Counted from the first letter of the stretch, positions 53,039 to 62,908 are shown. The stretch: 64,000 nucleotides of DNA from Xanthobacter aminoxidans (GCF_023571765.1 NZ_JAMJXC010000001.1:248001-312000), one strand, 5' to 3'. Translations and numbers: made by a program. The notes: generated by a model from the sequence alone, not told the origin.

Positions 53039-54112
53039 CTAAAGTCCAGCGACCGGCGCCCACAGCACGTCCTCGATCCGCCTCGCTCCGCTTGCCAGCA
53101 AAGCGAGCCGGTCGAAGCCGAGGGCACAGCCGCTGGCCGGAGGCATGAGCGCCAGCGCCGCGAGGAAGTCCTCGTCGAGCGGATAGCGCTCCCCATAGAG
53201 CCGTTCCTTCTCGTCCATGTCCTTTTCGAAGCGCCGGCGCTGCTCGTCCGCGTCCGTCAGCTCGCCGAAGGCGTTTGCGAGTTCCAGCCCGCAGCAATAG
53301 AGCTCGAACCGCTCGGCGAAGCGCGGATCCTCCGGCTTCGGCCGGGCGAGAGCCGCCTCGCTCACGGGATAGTCTGTCAGGATGGTGGGGCGGCCGACGC
53401 CGAGATGAGGCTCGATCTTCTCCACCAGCACGCGCGAGAACACGTCGCCCCAGGTGTCGTCAGGCGCAGTGCGGATGCCGGCCTCGGTCGCGGCGCGGGC
53501 GAAGGCGGCGGCATCCGGTGCTTCCCCCGCGGCCGGCAGAAGGGCCTCAAGGTCCATCCCCGCATGGCGGGCGAAGGCCGCGACGAGCGTCAGGCGCTCC
53601 GGGGCGGCGAAGGGATCGCAGGTCTTGCCGCGATAGTGGAAGGCCGAGGCTCCGCCGGCCTCGGCGGCGCGGGCGAGGAGGGCGGCGCAATCCTCCATCA
53701 TCGCCGTGTAGGGCGCACCGGCGCGATACCATTCCAGCATGGTGAACTCGGGATGGTGTGCCATGCCACGCTCCCGATTGCGGAACACGCGGGCGAACTC
53801 GAAGATCTTCGGCTCCCCGGCCGCGAGCAGCTTCTTGGCCGCGAACTCGGGTGAGGTGCGCAGGTAAAGTCGGTGAGTTGTCCCGTCCGGGCCGATCAGC
53901 TCAGTCCCGAAGGCGTGAAGGTGGGTCTCGTTGCCCGGCGAGACCTGCAGCGCCGGCGTCTCGACCTCGATGAAACCATCTTCCGCGAAGGCTGCGCGCA
54001 CGGCGGCGGCGATGCGCCCGCGCGCGAGCAGGAAGGGGCGGCGGTCCGCGTGAACGTCGGGCCGCCACCACGGCGGGGAGGGAGGCGCCAGCGAAGAGTT
54101 CGATACCGCCAT
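53039..54112 (-). CDS. epmA: EF-P--lysine ligase-like EpmA (PoxA/GenX)
   Basis: 357 residues, a truncated lysyl-tRNA-synthetase-like enzyme without anticodon domain that attaches (R)-beta-lysine or lysine to EF-P. Class II motifs: GFIEVETPALQVSPGNETHL near 45, RTSPEFAAKKLLAAGE near 85, ARVFRNRERGMAHHPEFTML near 105 and GCALGFDRLALLASG near 330. GAGGAACTTACGTC precedes ATG 54112. It is divergent from efp, its substrate gene. The beta-lysine-making EpmB is not in the window. Confidence 0.93.
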   Translation of the reverse strand: MAVSNSSLAPPSPPWWRPDVHADRRPFLLARGRIAAAVRAAFAEDGFIEVETPALQVSPGNETHLHAFGTELIGPDGTTHRLYLRTSPEFAAKKLLAAGEPKIFEFARVFRNRERGMAHHPEFTMLEWYRAGAPYTAMMEDCAALLARAAEAGGASAFHYRGKTCDPFAAPERLTLVAAFARHAGMDLEALLPAAGEAPDAAAFARAATEAGIRTAPDDTWGDVFSRVLVEKIEPHLGVGRPTILTDYPVSEAALARPKPEDPRFAERFELYCCGLELANAFGELTDADEQRRRFEKDMDEKERLYGERYPLDEDFLAALALMPPASGCALGFDRLALLASGARRIEDVLWAPVAGL

Positions 54113-54302
54113 GACGTAAGTTCCTCGTTGCGGCCACCTGGACTGCCCGCCGCCACTGGGCCTCGGGGCCGGAAAGACGAGTGCAAGACTGGCGTTGCGC
54201 GCCATTATCGCTATGGTGCGCGCCGAACCAGCCAGACGGCGCCGCCGTCAACCGTTTTCCAATCGGCGCGGGCGCCGCGCATCAGGTCAAGGAAGAGCCG
54301 AC

Positions 54303-54872
54303 GTGGTCAAGGTTATCGCCAGCACCCTGCGCAAGGGCAACGTGGTCGACATCGACGACAAGCTGTACGTTGTTCTCACCGCCGAGAATATCCATCCTGG
54401 CAAGGGCACGCCGGTGACGCAGCTCGACATGCGCCGAATCTCCGACGGCGTGAAGATCTCCGAGCGCTACCGCACCACCGAGCAGGTGGAGCGCGCCTTC
54501 GTGGAAGATCGCCCGCATACCTTCCTCTACGAGGATTCCGACGGCTACACTTTCATGAACCCGGAAACCTATGATCAGGTGACCGTGCCGAAGGATGTCA
54601 TGGGCGACCAGTCCGTCTATCTCCAGGAAGGCATGGAATGCATGCTTTCCACCCACAATGGCGTGCCGATCGCCATCGAGCTGCCGGCCCGCGTGGTGCT
54701 GGAGATCGTGGACACCGAGCCGACCGTGAAGGGCCAGACGGCCTCTTCCTCTTACAAGCCCGCCATGCTCTCCAACGGCGTCCGCACCATGGTGCCGCCG
54801 CACATCGCGTCCGGCACGCGCGTTGTCGTCATGACCGCCGACGCTTCCTACGTGGAGCGCGCGAAGGACTGA
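54303..54872 (+). CDS. efp: Translation elongation factor P
   Basis: 189 residues; relieves ribosome stalling at polyproline. Evidence: [20 protein letters not shown], the modification loop [17 protein letters not shown] with Lys34 as the target of Epm[19 protein letters not shown] and [20 protein letters not shown] at the end. The GTG at 54303 gives the usual MVKVIAS start and has AAGGAAGAGCCGAC upstream. A strong terminator follows. Confidence 0.97.
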   Translation: MVKVIASTLRKGNVVDIDDKLYVVLTAENIHPGKGTPVTQLDMRRISDGVKISERYRTTEQVERAFVEDRPHTFLYEDSDGYTFMNPETYDQVTVPKDVMGDQSVYLQEGMECMLSTHNGVPIAIELPARVVLEIVDTEPTVKGQTASSSYKPAMLSNGVRTMVPPHIASGTRVVVMTADASYVERAKD

Positions 54873-54888
54873 CCTTCCGCTCGTGATC

Positions 54889-54925
54889 CCGGAAGGGCCG
54901 TTTCCGGCCCTTCCGGTTTTCTTTC
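54889..54925 (+). terminator. Terminator after efp
   Basis: CCGGAAGGGCCG (54889-54900) pairs with CGGCCCTTCCGG within 54905-54916; TTTTCTTTC follows. A textbook intrinsic terminator. Confidence 0.9.
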
Positions 54926-55021
54926 AATACCTTGCTGCGGCGCGTGGAACTTTTCCCCCGGCCGCTGGTTGATCCCCGACATGGCCCTGAGGGGACATGC
55001 AGTCAGCCAAGGCGTTGAAGA

Positions 55022-55444
55022 ATGATCTTGTCGGGAAGGCGGGTGCTCGTCGTTGAGGACGAGTTTCTCGTGGCACTGGGGCTCGAAGACAATCTGAGGT
55101 CGCTGGGCTACACCGTGGTCGGGCCGATCGCGAGCCTCGCCGCCGCGGTCTCCGCCGCGTCGTCCGAACGCATCGACGCCGCGATCCTCGACGTGAACCT
55201 TGCAGGCGAGCCGGTCTATCCGGCCGCGGCGATCCTGGCCGAGCGCGGCATCCCCTTCATCTTCTGCTCGGGCTATACTGGCAGCGTGCGCATGCCGGCG
55301 GAATTCGTCGACGCGCCGCGGGTGGCCAAGCCGTACACCAGCCGTGTCATCGCCGATGCGCTTGCCGACCTCATCGGATCGGGTCGCGGCCCAGGCGGCA
55401 GCGACCGCGGGAGGCGGGATGTCGCCGCCTCCAACGATATGTGA
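55022..55444 (+). CDS. Single-domain response regulator
   Basis: 140 residues: one receiver domain with acidic pocket VLVVEDEFLVALGLEDNL near 8, phospho-Asp in AAILDVNLAGEPVYP near 58, the Thr/Ser strand IFCSGYTGS and Lys in RVAKPYTSRVIADAL near 105. No output domain. The FLVALGLEDNLRSLGY type is common next to HWE/PAS kinases in Rhizobiales, but no kinase lies nearby. It may pass phosphate to a partner encoded elsewhere. Confidence 0.9.
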   Translation: MILSGRRVLVVEDEFLVALGLEDNLRSLGYTVVGPIASLAAAVSAASSERIDAAILDVNLAGEPVYPAAAILAERGIPFIFCSGYTGSVRMPAEFVDAPRVAKPYTSRVIADALADLIGSGRGPGGSDRGRRDVAASNDM

Positions 55445-55462
55445 TCTTCCAGATAACCTGAT

Positions 55463-56110
55463 TCAGGCCGCGCCGGCGGCCTTGTTCGCCTCAGCCTTCG
55501 GGCCACCGCGGGCGACACCGACCATGGCGGGCCGCAGAACGCGCTCGCCGATGACGTAGCCGGCCTGCACCACCTGCACCACGGTACCGGTCGGCACGCT
55601 CGGGTCCGGCACCTCGAACATGGCCTGATGAAGGTTGGGATCGAACTTCTCCCCCTTCGGCTCGATCTTGCGGATGCCGTGCTTCTCCAGCGCCTTCACG
55701 AGGCCGCGCTCTGTCAGCTCCAGTCCGTCCAGCAGCGCCTTGAAACTGCCTTCTGCGGTCGCCTTTGCGTCCGCCTCCACCGAGCCGAGGGCTCGGGCGA
55801 GATCGTCCGCCACGTTCAGCACGTCGCGGGCGAAGGAGGCGATGCCGTAGGTCTTGGCGTCCTGGATTTCCTTCTCGGCGCGGCGGCGCACGTTCTCCGC
55901 CTCCGCGAAGGCGCGCAGGAACTTGTCCTTGAGGCTCGCGATCTCGGCTTCCAGGCGCGCCTTGTCGCCCGCCGGGTCGCCGATGGCGGCGTCCGCCATG
56001 GCGGTGGCTTCCGCCTCGGCGGTCGCCTCGTTCACCTGCGCATTGCCCTGCGCGGCACCGTTTTCGCTTGCGTCGCCGCCGGTCTCGGGCGCGCGCTTCT
56101 GCTCGCTCAT
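55463..56110 (-). CDS. grpE: GrpE nucleotide exchange factor
   Basis: 215 residues; releases ADP from DnaK. Acidic/Ala-rich N-tail ([17 protein letters not shown]), then the long dimer helix [20 protein letters not shown] and the beta-domain signature [20 protein letters not shown] with [23 protein letters not shown] 56110 follows AGGGGAAGTAACCGG. It lies downstream of hrcA on the same strand, 121 bases away, the usual heat-shock pair. Confidence 0.96.
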   Translation of the reverse strand: MSEQKRAPETGGDASENGAAQGNAQVNEATAEAEATAMADAAIGDPAGDKARLEAEIASLKDKFLRAFAEAENVRRRAEKEIQDAKTYGIASFARDVLNVADDLARALGSVEADAKATAEGSFKALLDGLELTERGLVKALEKHGIRKIEPKGEKFDPNLHQAMFEVPDPSVPTGTVVQVVQAGYVIGERVLRPAMVGVARGGPKAEANKAAGAA

Positions 56111-56231
56111 CCGGTTACTTCCCCTGCCTTGAGATTCGCCCGAGGTCACAACGCCGCCGGGCAAAGGCCAATTGTCCCGGCGCATATCGGGGCGATGGGG
56201 GGAAAAATCAAGTCGTGGTGATCCTTATCCC

Positions 56232-57332
56232 TCACGCAGCATCCGCACCCGGTGCGCCCAGCACCCGGCTCACGAGGCGGGCGGTGAAGTCCACCATGGG
56301 GACGATGCGGCCGTAATTGAGCCGCGTCGGGCCGATGACACCCAGCACGCCCAGCACGCGACCCTGCCCATCGCGGTAGGGTGCGACAATGGTGGAGGAG
56401 CCGGAAAGGGAGAACAGCCGGTTCTCCGAGCCGATGAAGATGCGCAGCGCCTGCGCCTCCTCCGCCCGGCCGAGCAGTTCGGAGACCTCGCGCTTGGTCT
56501 CGAGATCGTCGAACAGCAGGCGGATGCGCTCCAGATCCTCCAGCGCCCTGAGATCCTCCAGCAGCTTCGCCTGACCGCGCACAATGAGGGTCCGCTCGCC
56601 CGGCCCGTCGCCGGACCAGGAAGCGAGCCCCGCCTCCACCACGCGCGCGGTCAGGGTGTCGAGGTCGCGGTTGATCTCGGCGAGCAGGCTCTCCATCTCC
56701 TGACGGGCGTCGGAGAGGGTGCGGCCACGGATGTGGGCATTGAGGAAATTGGTGGCCTCGGTGAGGGCGGAGGTAGGCAAGCCGGGCGGAAGGGCGAGCG
56801 CGCGGTTTTCCACCTGCCCATCCTCCGATACGAGGATGACGAGGGCGCGGCCCGGTTCCAGGGGCACGAATTCCACATGCTTAAGGCGGGGGTCGGTCTT
56901 GGTGGCGGTGACGACCCCGGCACCGCGGGCGAGGCCCGAGAGCAAAGCGGAGGCTTCCTGCAGAACGCCTTCCACTGTGGTCGTGCGGGCGGCGGCGAGC
57001 ACCTGCGTTTCGATATTGGCCCGGTCACGCTCGTTGACGTCGCCCACCTCCATGAGCGCATCGACGAAGAAGCGCAGGCCGCGCTCAGTGGGCAGGCGCC
57101 CGGCGCTGGTATGGGGGGCATAGATCAGCCCGGCCGCCTCCAGGTCCGCCATCACGTTGCGGACCGAGGCGGGGGAGAGGGTCATGGGGATCAGGCGGGC
57201 AATGTTGCGCGAGCCCACCGGCTCACCGGTGGCGAGGTAACTCTCCACGATCTGGCGGAAAATCTCGCGCGAACGCTGGTCGATCTGCGCGAGGCCGCCG
57301 GTCGAGAGGGGCAGGAACGGATCGAGCGCCAC
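56232..57332 (-). CDS. hrcA: Heat-inducible transcription repressor HrcA
   Basis: 366 residues; represses class I heat-shock genes by binding CIRCE, with GroEL as helper. Winged helix: [19 protein letters not shown] near 20, [19 protein letters not shown] near 49 and [20 protein letters not shown] near 68; the C-terminal GAF-like/insert region includes [20 protein letters not shown]. The start is taken as GTG 57332 (GAAGGCTGAACCC upstream); longer frames run into rph promoter DNA. I found no CIRCE site between hrcA and rph. Confidence 0.93.
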   Translation of the reverse strand: MALDPFLPLSTGGLAQIDQRSREIFRQIVESYLATGEPVGSRNIARLIPMTLSPASVRNVMADLEAAGLIYAPHTSAGRLPTERGLRFFVDALMEVGDVNERDRANIETQVLAAARTTTVEGVLQEASALLSGLARGAGVVTATKTDPRLKHVEFVPLEPGRALVILVSEDGQVENRALALPPGLPTSALTEATNFLNAHIRGRTLSDARQEMESLLAEINRDLDTLTARVVEAGLASWSGDGPGERTLIVRGQAKLLEDLRALEDLERIRLLFDDLETKREVSELLGRAEEAQALRIFIGSENRLFSLSGSSTIVAPYRDGQGRVLGVLGVIGPTRLNYGRIVPMVDFTARLVSRVLGAPGADAA

Positions 57333-57489
57333 GGGTTCAGCCTTCGGAGCAAAGGATTTCGCTGGCTTTAATGTGTCCCTCGCCGGGGCCGGGTTCAAGC
57401 GCCACGCGGCGGCTCCTACCACCCTTGCTTTCCTCCCGGCGCGCGGCGCTCTAAAAGGAGCGCCCATGACGCACAAAGAGGTATCCATT

Positions 57490-58203
57490 ATGCGGCCCAG
57501 CAAGCGCGCCCCCGACGAGATGCGCGCGGTGTCCTTTGAACGGGGCGTGATGCGCCACGCGGAAGGCTCCTGCCTCGTGAAGTTCGGCGACACCCACGTT
57601 CTCGTCTCCGCGACGCTGGAGGAGCGCCTGCCGCCGTGGCTGAAGGGCCAGGGACGCGGCTGGGTGACGGCGGAATATTCCATGCTGCCCCGCGCCACCC
57701 ACGACCGCACCCGACGCGAATCCACCACCGGCAAGCAGTCCGGCCGCACCCAGGAGATCCAGCGCCTGATCGGGCGTTCGCTCCGCTCGGTCACGGATCT
57801 CGTGGCGATGGGCGAGAAGCAGATCACCATCGACTGCGACGTGCTCCAGGCCGACGGCGGCACCCGCACCGCCTCCATCACTGGCGCCTGGATCGCGCTT
57901 CATGATTGCCTGAGCTGGATGAAGTCCCGCTCCATGATCAAGGAGATGCCGCTCAAGCAGCACGTGGCGGCGGTCTCCTGCGGCATCTATGAAGGCACGC
58001 CCGTGCTCGACCTCGATTATGCCGAGGATTCGGTGGCCGAGACGGACGCCAATTTCGTCATGACCGGAACTGGCGGCATCGTGGAAATCCAGGGCACGGC
58101 GGAGAAGACGCCCTTCACCCAGGACGAACTGCTCTCGCTGCTGTCGCTGGCCCGCTCGGGCGTGGATCAGCTCGTCTCCCTCCAGAAGCTGGCGATCGGC
58201 TGA
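57490..58203 (+). CDS. rph: Ribonuclease PH
   Basis: 237 residues; phosphate-dependent 3' tRNA trimming. [19 protein letters not shown] at the start, [20 protein letters not shown] near 25, [16 protein letters not shown] near 50, [19 protein letters not shown] near 85 and [20 protein letters not shown] near 115. ATG 57490 has AGAGGTATCCATT upstream; ATG 57466 (MTHKEVSI) has AAGGAGCGCCC and could add 8 residues. Its stop overlaps the rdgB start. It is divergent from hrcA. Confidence 0.96.
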   Translation: MRPSKRAPDEMRAVSFERGVMRHAEGSCLVKFGDTHVLVSATLEERLPPWLKGQGRGWVTAEYSMLPRATHDRTRRESTTGKQSGRTQEIQRLIGRSLRSVTDLVAMGEKQITIDCDVLQADGGTRTASITGAWIALHDCLSWMKSRSMIKEMPLKQHVAAVSCGIYEGTPVLDLDYAEDSVAETDANFVMTGTGGIVEIQGTAEKTPFTQDELLSLLSLARSGVDQLVSLQKLAIG

Positions 58204-58835
58204 TGGCGCGCCAGCTCACCGGCCGGCTGGTGGTGGCCACCCACAATCCCGGCAAGCTCATCGAGATGAAGATGCTGCTGGAGCCTCACGGGGTGGAGGC
58301 CGTCTCCGCCGGCGAGCTCGGTCTGCCCGAGCCGGAGGAGACCGAGACCACCTTTGAGGGAAACGCCCGCCTGAAGGCTGTGGCGGCGGCCAACGCCGCC
58401 CAGCTTCCGGCGTTTGCCGACGACAGCGGCCTCGTGATCGATGCCCTCGGCGGGGCGCCGGGCATCCATACCGCCCGCTGGGCCGGTCCGGATCGCGATT
58501 TCGAGATGGCCATGGAGAAGGTGGAGGCCGAACTTCAGAAGGTCGGCGCCACAGAGCCCGGCCAGCGCCATGCCCGCTTCGTCTCGGCGCTCTGCATCGC
58601 CTGGCCGGATGGGCATTTGGAGGAGTTCGAGGGCACCGTGGACGGCACCCTCGTTTGGCCGCCCCGTGGCGCCAAGGGGTTCGGCTACGACCCCATGTTC
58701 CTCCCCGAGGGCCATGTGAAGACCTTCGCCGAGATGACGGCCGACGAGAAGCACGGCATGCCCCCTAAGGGCTTCGGCCTTTCCCACCGTGCCCGCGCCT
58801 TCCTGAAGCTCTCGCAGGCTTGCCTGAAGGGGTGA
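58203..58835 (+). CDS. rdgB: XTP/dITP diphosphatase (RdgB/HAM1)
   Basis: 210 residues; removes non-canonical purine nucleotides (dITP, XTP). Motifs: [18 protein letters not shown] near 9, [20 protein letters not shown] near 50, [20 protein letters not shown] near 70 and [17 protein letters not shown] near 155, with SHRARAF at the end. The start overlaps the rph stop by one base (TGATG) and the stop overlaps the hemW start by four (GTGA). Confidence 0.96.
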   Translation: MARQLTGRLVVATHNPGKLIEMKMLLEPHGVEAVSAGELGLPEPEETETTFEGNARLKAVAAANAAQLPAFADDSGLVIDALGGAPGIHTARWAGPDRDFEMAMEKVEAELQKVGATEPGQRHARFVSALCIAWPDGHLEEFEGTVDGTLVWPPRGAKGFGYDPMFLPEGHVKTFAEMTADEKHGMPPKGFGLSHRARAFLKLSQACLKG

Positions 58836-60061
58836 GCGCAATCTTGGATCAGGCTCCGTCCGCGAACCCTCCGGCACGCCCTCTCCCGATCGGGGGCGAG
58901 GGTGTTGACGGCATCGAGGACACGCAGGGCGGCTTCGGTGTCTATGTGCATTGGCCGTTCTGCAAGGCCAAGTGCCCCTATTGCGACTTCAACAGTCACG
59001 TCCGGCTCGTGCCGCCGGACGAGGCGCGCTACATCGCGGCCTTCCGGCGGGAGATCGCCCACATGCGGGCGCTGTCGGGACCGCGAAACGCGGAGACGGT
59101 CTTCTTCGGCGGCGGCACGCCTTCCCTCATGGCCCCCGCCACCGTCGGCGCGATCCTGGAGGCCATCAACGAGGCCTGGCCGCTCACCGCCGATGCCGAG
59201 GTGACGCTGGAGGCGAATCCGACCTCCGTGGAGGCGGAGCGGTTCCACGGCTATCGGGCTGCGGGCGTCAACCGCGTCTCCCTCGGGGTGCAGGCCCTGG
59301 ACGATGCGGACCTTCAGGGGCTCGGGCGGATGCACTCGGTCGCCGAGGCGCTGGCTGCCGTGGGCATCGCGCGCAGTGCATTCGATCGTGTGTCCTTCGA
59401 TCTCATCTATGCCCGTCCACGCCAGACGCCCGAAGCCTGGGCGGCTGAGCTGCGGCGCGCGCTCGCCGAAGGCTGCGAGCACCTGTCCCTCTACCAGCTC
59501 ACCATCGAGCCAGGCACGCCGTTCGAGCGGCTGTACGGTGCCGGCAAACTTATCCTGCCCGACGATGATCTGTCCCGCGCCTTGTGGGACGTGACGCAGG
59601 AGGTGACGGCGCAGGCCGGCCTTCCCGCCTATGAGGTTTCCAACCATGCCCGGCCGGGTGCCGAGGCGCGGCACAATCTCGTCTACTGGCGCTATGGCAC
59701 TTACGCCGGCATTGGTGCCGGAGCCCACGGGCGTCTGGTATCGGGCAAAATCCGCCACGCCACCTTCACCGAGCGGTCGCCGGAAGCGTGGCTGAAGCGG
59801 GTGGAGGCGGCCGGGCACGGCATTATTTCCGACGAGACGCTGTCGGCAGCCGAGCAGGCTGACGAAATGCTGCTCATGGGCCTGCGCCTGAAGGAAGGCT
59901 TGGACCTCGCCCGCCATGCCCGCCTCGGCGGCCGCGTGGATCCGGAACGCCTCGCCACGCTGGAGGCGGAAGGGCTGGTGGCGCTCAATGCCGGACGGCT
60001 GTGCGTGACCGCCGCTGGATTTCCGGTCCTCAATGCCGTGATCGCCGCGCTGGCGGGTTAG
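58832..60061 (+). CDS. hemW: Heme chaperone HemW (radical SAM)
   Basis: 409 residues, long mis-annotated as oxygen-independent coproporphyrinogen oxidase. The cluster motif [14 protein letters not shown] near residue 44 (Cys-x3-Cys-x2-Cys), [10 protein letters not shown] near 92, [15 protein letters not shown] near 125, [15 protein letters not shown] near 147 and [20 protein letters not shown] near 263 are present; the [19 protein letters not shown] block is diagnostic for HemW. I chose GTG 58832, coupled to the rdgB stop; TTG 58820 is an alternative. Third gene of the rph operon. Confidence 0.93.
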   Translation: MSAILDQAPSANPPARPLPIGGEGVDGIEDTQGGFGVYVHWPFCKAKCPYCDFNSHVRLVPPDEARYIAAFRREIAHMRALSGPRNAETVFFGGGTPSLMAPATVGAILEAINEAWPLTADAEVTLEANPTSVEAERFHGYRAAGVNRVSLGVQALDDADLQGLGRMHSVAEALAAVGIARSAFDRVSFDLIYARPRQTPEAWAAELRRALAEGCEHLSLYQLTIEPGTPFERLYGAGKLILPDDDLSRALWDVTQEVTAQAGLPAYEVSNHARPGAEARHNLVYWRYGTYAGIGAGAHGRLVSGKIRHATFTERSPEAWLKRVEAAGHGIISDETLSAAEQADEMLLMGLRLKEGLDLARHARLGGRVDPERLATLEAEGLVALNAGRLCVTAAGFPVLNAVIAALAG

Positions 60062-60148
60062 GTTCGCCACGCGGGAACGCTTGCCAACGCCGTGCCGCCT
60101 GCTTAAGTCCGCGTGGGGCTTGGGACTGCCTGCCGAGGAACGCGCACC

Positions 60149-61114
60149 ATGTCGCTGGATGCCGACCAGATCGTCGAACGCCGCCGCCTCCGGCGGAAGG
60201 TCACATTCTGGCGCGTGCTCGGGGTGCTCGGCGTCGTTGCCGCCGTGGCGGTGGGCGTGTCGGCCCTGCTCGGCCGCGATATTCCCGCCTCCTCGCCCCA
60301 TGTGGCGCGGATCATGATCGGCGGTATCATTCGCAACGATCGCGAGCGGGTGGAGCTTCTGGAGGAGATCGGACGCTCCCGCGCCAGCGCCGTGATCCTC
60401 TCCATCGACAGCCCCGGCGGCACCGTGACGGGCTCCGAGCAATTGTACGACGCGCTGCGCCGCCTCGCTGCCAAGAAGCCGGTGGTGGCCGTCGTGGAAG
60501 GCGTCGCCGCCTCCGGCGCCTATATCGCGGCGCTGGGCGCCGACCACATCGTGGCCCGCCGCAATGCGCTCGTCGGCTCGGTGGGCGTGATCTACCAGTT
60601 TCCCAACTTCACCGAGCTTCTGAAGACCGTGGGCGTGACCATGGAGGACATCAAGTCCTCTCCGCTCAAGGCTTCGCCCAACCCCTACACGCCGGTGACG
60701 CCGGAGGCGCGCGCCGCCGTGGATTCGCTGGTGAAGGACAGCTACGCTTGGTTCAAGGATCTTGTGGGCGACCGCCGCAAGCTCTCCGACGCCAAGCTCG
60801 CGAACGTCTCTGACGGACGCGTTTTCACCGGTCACCAGGGCCTCGAACTCCAACTGGTGGATGAACTCGGCGACGAGCGTACCGCCCGTGCCTGGCTCGC
60901 CCGTGAGAAGGGTGTGAGCGAGGCGCTCAAGGTCCGCACCTGGCGCACCAAGGAGGTCGGCGACGAGTTCGGCTGGCTTCTGGGCGCCGCGCGCGGCGTC
61001 GTGAGCGCTCTCGGCTTCCCGCAGGCAGCGGCGCTCCTGACGGATGCGGCGAAAGGCGCGCTGGAGCGCAGTCAGCTTGACGGTCTGTTGGCCCTCTGGC
61101 ACCCTCGGAGCTAG
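60149..61114 (+). CDS. sppA: Signal peptide peptidase SppA (36-kDa type)
   Basis: 321 residues: one N-terminal helix (about 22-44, [20 protein letters not shown]) and a ClpP-like serine protease domain. SIDSPGGTVTGSEQLYDALR near 88, the nucleophile Ser in GVAASGAYIAALGADHIVA near 123 and the general-base Lys in SSPLKASPNPYTPVTPEA near 177. It cleaves left-over signal peptides in the membrane. GAGGAACGCGCACC precedes the ATG. It follows hemW by 87 bases and may have its own promoter. Confidence 0.94.
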   Translation: MSLDADQIVERRRLRRKVTFWRVLGVLGVVAAVAVGVSALLGRDIPASSPHVARIMIGGIIRNDRERVELLEEIGRSRASAVILSIDSPGGTVTGSEQLYDALRRLAAKKPVVAVVEGVAASGAYIAALGADHIVARRNALVGSVGVIYQFPNFTELLKTVGVTMEDIKSSPLKASPNPYTPVTPEARAAVDSLVKDSYAWFKDLVGDRRKLSDAKLANVSDGRVFTGHQGLELQLVDELGDERTARAWLAREKGVSEALKVRTWRTKEVGDEFGWLLGAARGVVSALGFPQAAALLTDAAKGALERSQLDGLLALWHPRS

Positions 61115-61252
61115 GGTTAAGATTGCGTTCACAAGCGCTTGGCGACCATCCGACAAAACCGATAACAACGCCGGACGTCCGGCCGCCCACCGTCAGGGAT
61201 GCAGGGCTTTGGCTTGCTTTCGGCGGATGATTTCGAGGGAACTGGGGCCAAC

Positions 61253-61537
61253 ATGATCAAGTCCGAGCTCGTCCAGAAGATCGCCGAGGCCAATCCGCAT
61301 CTCTACCAGAGGGATGTGGAGAACATCGTCAACGCGATCCTGGAGCAGATCGCATCCGCGCTGGAGCGCGGTGATCGTGTCGAACTGCGCGGCTTCGGCG
61401 CCTTCTCGGTGAAGAAGCGCGACGCCCGTGTCGGCCGCAACCCGCGCACCGGCAAGCAGGTGGACGTAAGCGAGAAGACCGTTCCCTATTTCAAGACCGG
61501 CAAGGAGATGCGCGAGCGTCTCAACACTGGAAAGTAG
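61253..61537 (+). CDS. ihfB: Integration host factor beta subunit
   Basis: 94-residue HU/IHF DNA-bending protein. [20 protein letters not shown], then [20 protein letters not shown] with the Pro that intercalates DNA, and [17 protein letters not shown]. This is the IHF-beta (HimD) type. The upstream GAGGGAACTGGGGCC is a long but usable ribosome site. It lies 139 bases downstream of sppA and five bases before the LapA gene. Confidence 0.96.
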   Translation: MIKSELVQKIAEANPHLYQRDVENIVNAILEQIASALERGDRVELRGFGAFSVKKRDARVGRNPRTGKQVDVSEKTVPYFKTGKEMRERLNTGK

Positions 61538-61542
61538 GCCCC

Positions 61543-61863
61543 GTGAGCCGCTTCCTCTCCATCCTCATCGGCCTGCCTCTGGCGATCCTTGCGATTGCGC
61601 TCGCGGTTGCGAATCGAAAGCCGGTCGTCCTCTCCCTCGATCCGTTCGCGCCGGACCATCCCGCTTTGTCGGTGACGCTGCCGCTGTTCGCCATCATCTT
61701 CGCTGCGGTGATCGTCGGGGTCATCGCCGGCGGGGTTGTCACCTGGGCGCGGCAGGGCCGTTATCGTCGGGAGGCCCGCGCCGCCCGCCGCGAGCACAAG
61801 CGGGCCGAGGCGGCTCGCCCGGCTCCGTCCTCGCAGCTCGGTCTGCCGGCGCCGCGGCACTGA
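61543..61863 (+). CDS. LapA-family membrane protein
   Basis: 106 residues, two helices (about 4-22 and 46-69) typical of the LapA/DUF1049 family: LSILIGLPLAILAIALAVAN, NRKPVVLSLDPF and PLFAIIFAAVIVGVIAGGVV, followed by a basic cytoplasmic tail (RYRREARAARREHKR). In E. coli LapA works with LapB in lipopolysaccharide control; here the lapB partner is not beside it. GTG start with AAGTAGGCCCC upstream. It closes the ihfB operon at a terminator. Confidence 0.88.
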   Translation: MSRFLSILIGLPLAILAIALAVANRKPVVLSLDPFAPDHPALSVTLPLFAIIFAAVIVGVIAGGVVTWARQGRYRREARAARREHKRAEAARPAPSSQLGLPAPRH

Positions 61864-61911
61864 GCCTTCCCTTTCGCGAAGCCTTGTCTTCCGCTCTGCG
61901 TCGATCTGCAG

Positions 61912-61947
61912 GAGCCGTCCCGTGCGAACGGGGCGGCTCTTTCGTTT
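61912..61947 (+). terminator. Terminator after ihfB-lapA
   Basis: GAGCCGTCCCGT (61912-61923) pairs with ACGGGGCGGCTC (61928-61939) around GCGA, then TTTCGTTT follows. Confidence 0.85.
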
Positions 61948-61951
61948 CGGC

Positions 61952-62179
61952 TCACGCGCGCGTGCCGTCGGGACGAGAGAGGTGCCGCCGTGCGAGGGGC
62001 AGCACGAGGTGCACCATGCCCATCACCATGGGTGGAACCGCGAGAAGCGTGGAGGCCCAGATGGGCCATCCCGCGGTGAGGGGCGACAGGAGCGCCAGGA
62101 TGGCGTTGATGAGGGCATAGGCGCCGATCATCATCAGTCCCAGAAAGCGGAGGTGGGCGAGAATGGCGAAACTGCTCAT
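61952..62179 (-). CDS. Small membrane protein
   Basis: 75 residues with two hydrophobic helices (about 10-31 LRFLGLMMIGAYALINAILA and 42-62 ASTLLAVPPMVMGMVHLVLP) and a basic C-tail (RRHLSRPDGTRA). I recognise no family. GGGAGCTGATGCC precedes the ATG. It is divergent from a TetR gene, with inverted repeats between, so it is probably under that regulator's control. Confidence 0.7.
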   Translation of the reverse strand: MSSFAILAHLRFLGLMMIGAYALINAILALLSPLTAGWPIWASTLLAVPPMVMGMVHLVLPLARRHLSRPDGTRA

Positions 62180-62219
62180 GGCATCAGCTCCCGAAGCAGC
62201 GTGGCGTGGACTGATATAA

Positions 62220-62267
62220 ACGAAACGATCCGTTCCGATACAGTTTGATATATACGTCCCGTTTCGT
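62220..62267. promoter_or_regulatory. Candidate TetR operator region
   Basis: ACGAAAC (62220-62226) and GTTTCGT (62261-62267) are inverted copies 34 bases apart, and AACG-ATC-CGTT (62224-62234) is a shorter dyad inside. The stretch is unusually AT-rich and sits between two divergent genes, one encoding a TetR regulator. The downstream gene starts at 62300. Confidence 0.5.
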
Positions 62268-62299
62268 TATGCAAGAGGAAAGTTGCGGAAGGCCTTCAG

Positions 62300-62908
62300 A
62301 TGCCCGACACCAGCCATGCCGATCGTCGGCGCTCATCTATCGGCGCACGGCGCAATCCGGATGCGGAGGCGGCCATTCTGACGGCGGCGCGCGCGCTGCT
62401 CGCGGAACGGGGCTATGCCGGCTTTTCCATCGAGGAGGTGGCGCGGCGCGCCGGGGCCGGTAAACCGACCATCTATCGCTGGTGGGCGACCAAGGCAGAC
62501 CTGCTGATTGACGTCTACGCGGCGGAGAAGGCGAGCCACATGGCCTTGCCCGATACCGGCGCCCTCTGGAGCGATCTTCTCGCCTATACCCGTGCCTTGT
62601 GGGGGTTCTGGCGGGACACGCCCTCGGGCAGCATCTTCCGGGCACTCATCGCCGAAGCCCAGACGACCGAGGCTGCCCTTTCGGCGCTGCGCGACAAGTT
62701 CCTGCCCGACCGGCTCCGCGACCTGCGCCACATGTTCGAGCGCGCAGCGGACCGCAGTGAAATCCGTGCGTCGGAGATCGACGACCTCCTCGGCCTCTAT
62801 ATCGGCTTCAACTGGCTGCACCTTTTGACCGATCGCCTCGCCGACGATGCGCCAGCGATCGAACGCACGGCACGGCTTATCGCCGGCCAGCCGCCCGGCG
62901 GCTCTTGA
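62300..62908 (+). CDS. TetR/AcrR-family regulator
   Basis: 202 residues. Helix-turn-helix at about 23-65: AILTAARALLAERGYAGFSI, EEVARRAGAGKPTIYRWWAT and KADLLIDVYAAE. The C-terminal ligand domain matches the TetR_C_16-like type with WRDTPSGSIFRALIAEAQ. GGAAGGCCTTCAG precedes the ATG. It is divergent from the small membrane protein gene and probably represses it and itself. Confidence 0.9.
   Translation: MPDTSHADRRRSSIGARRNPDAEAAILTAARALLAERGYAGFSIEEVARRAGAGKPTIYRWWATKADLLIDVYAAEKASHMALPDTGALWSDLLAYTRALWGFWRDTPSGSIFRALIAEAQTTEAALSALRDKFLPDRLRDLRHMFERAADRSEIRASEIDDLLGLYIGFNWLHLLTDRLADDAPAIERTARLIAGQPPGGS

Noticed and set aside
58685-61168. 827-codon open frame on the minus strand opposite rdgB, hemW and sppA
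   Set aside because: Three well-recognised genes occupy the plus strand; the frame has biased composition (Arg, Gly, His, Ala) and no domain.
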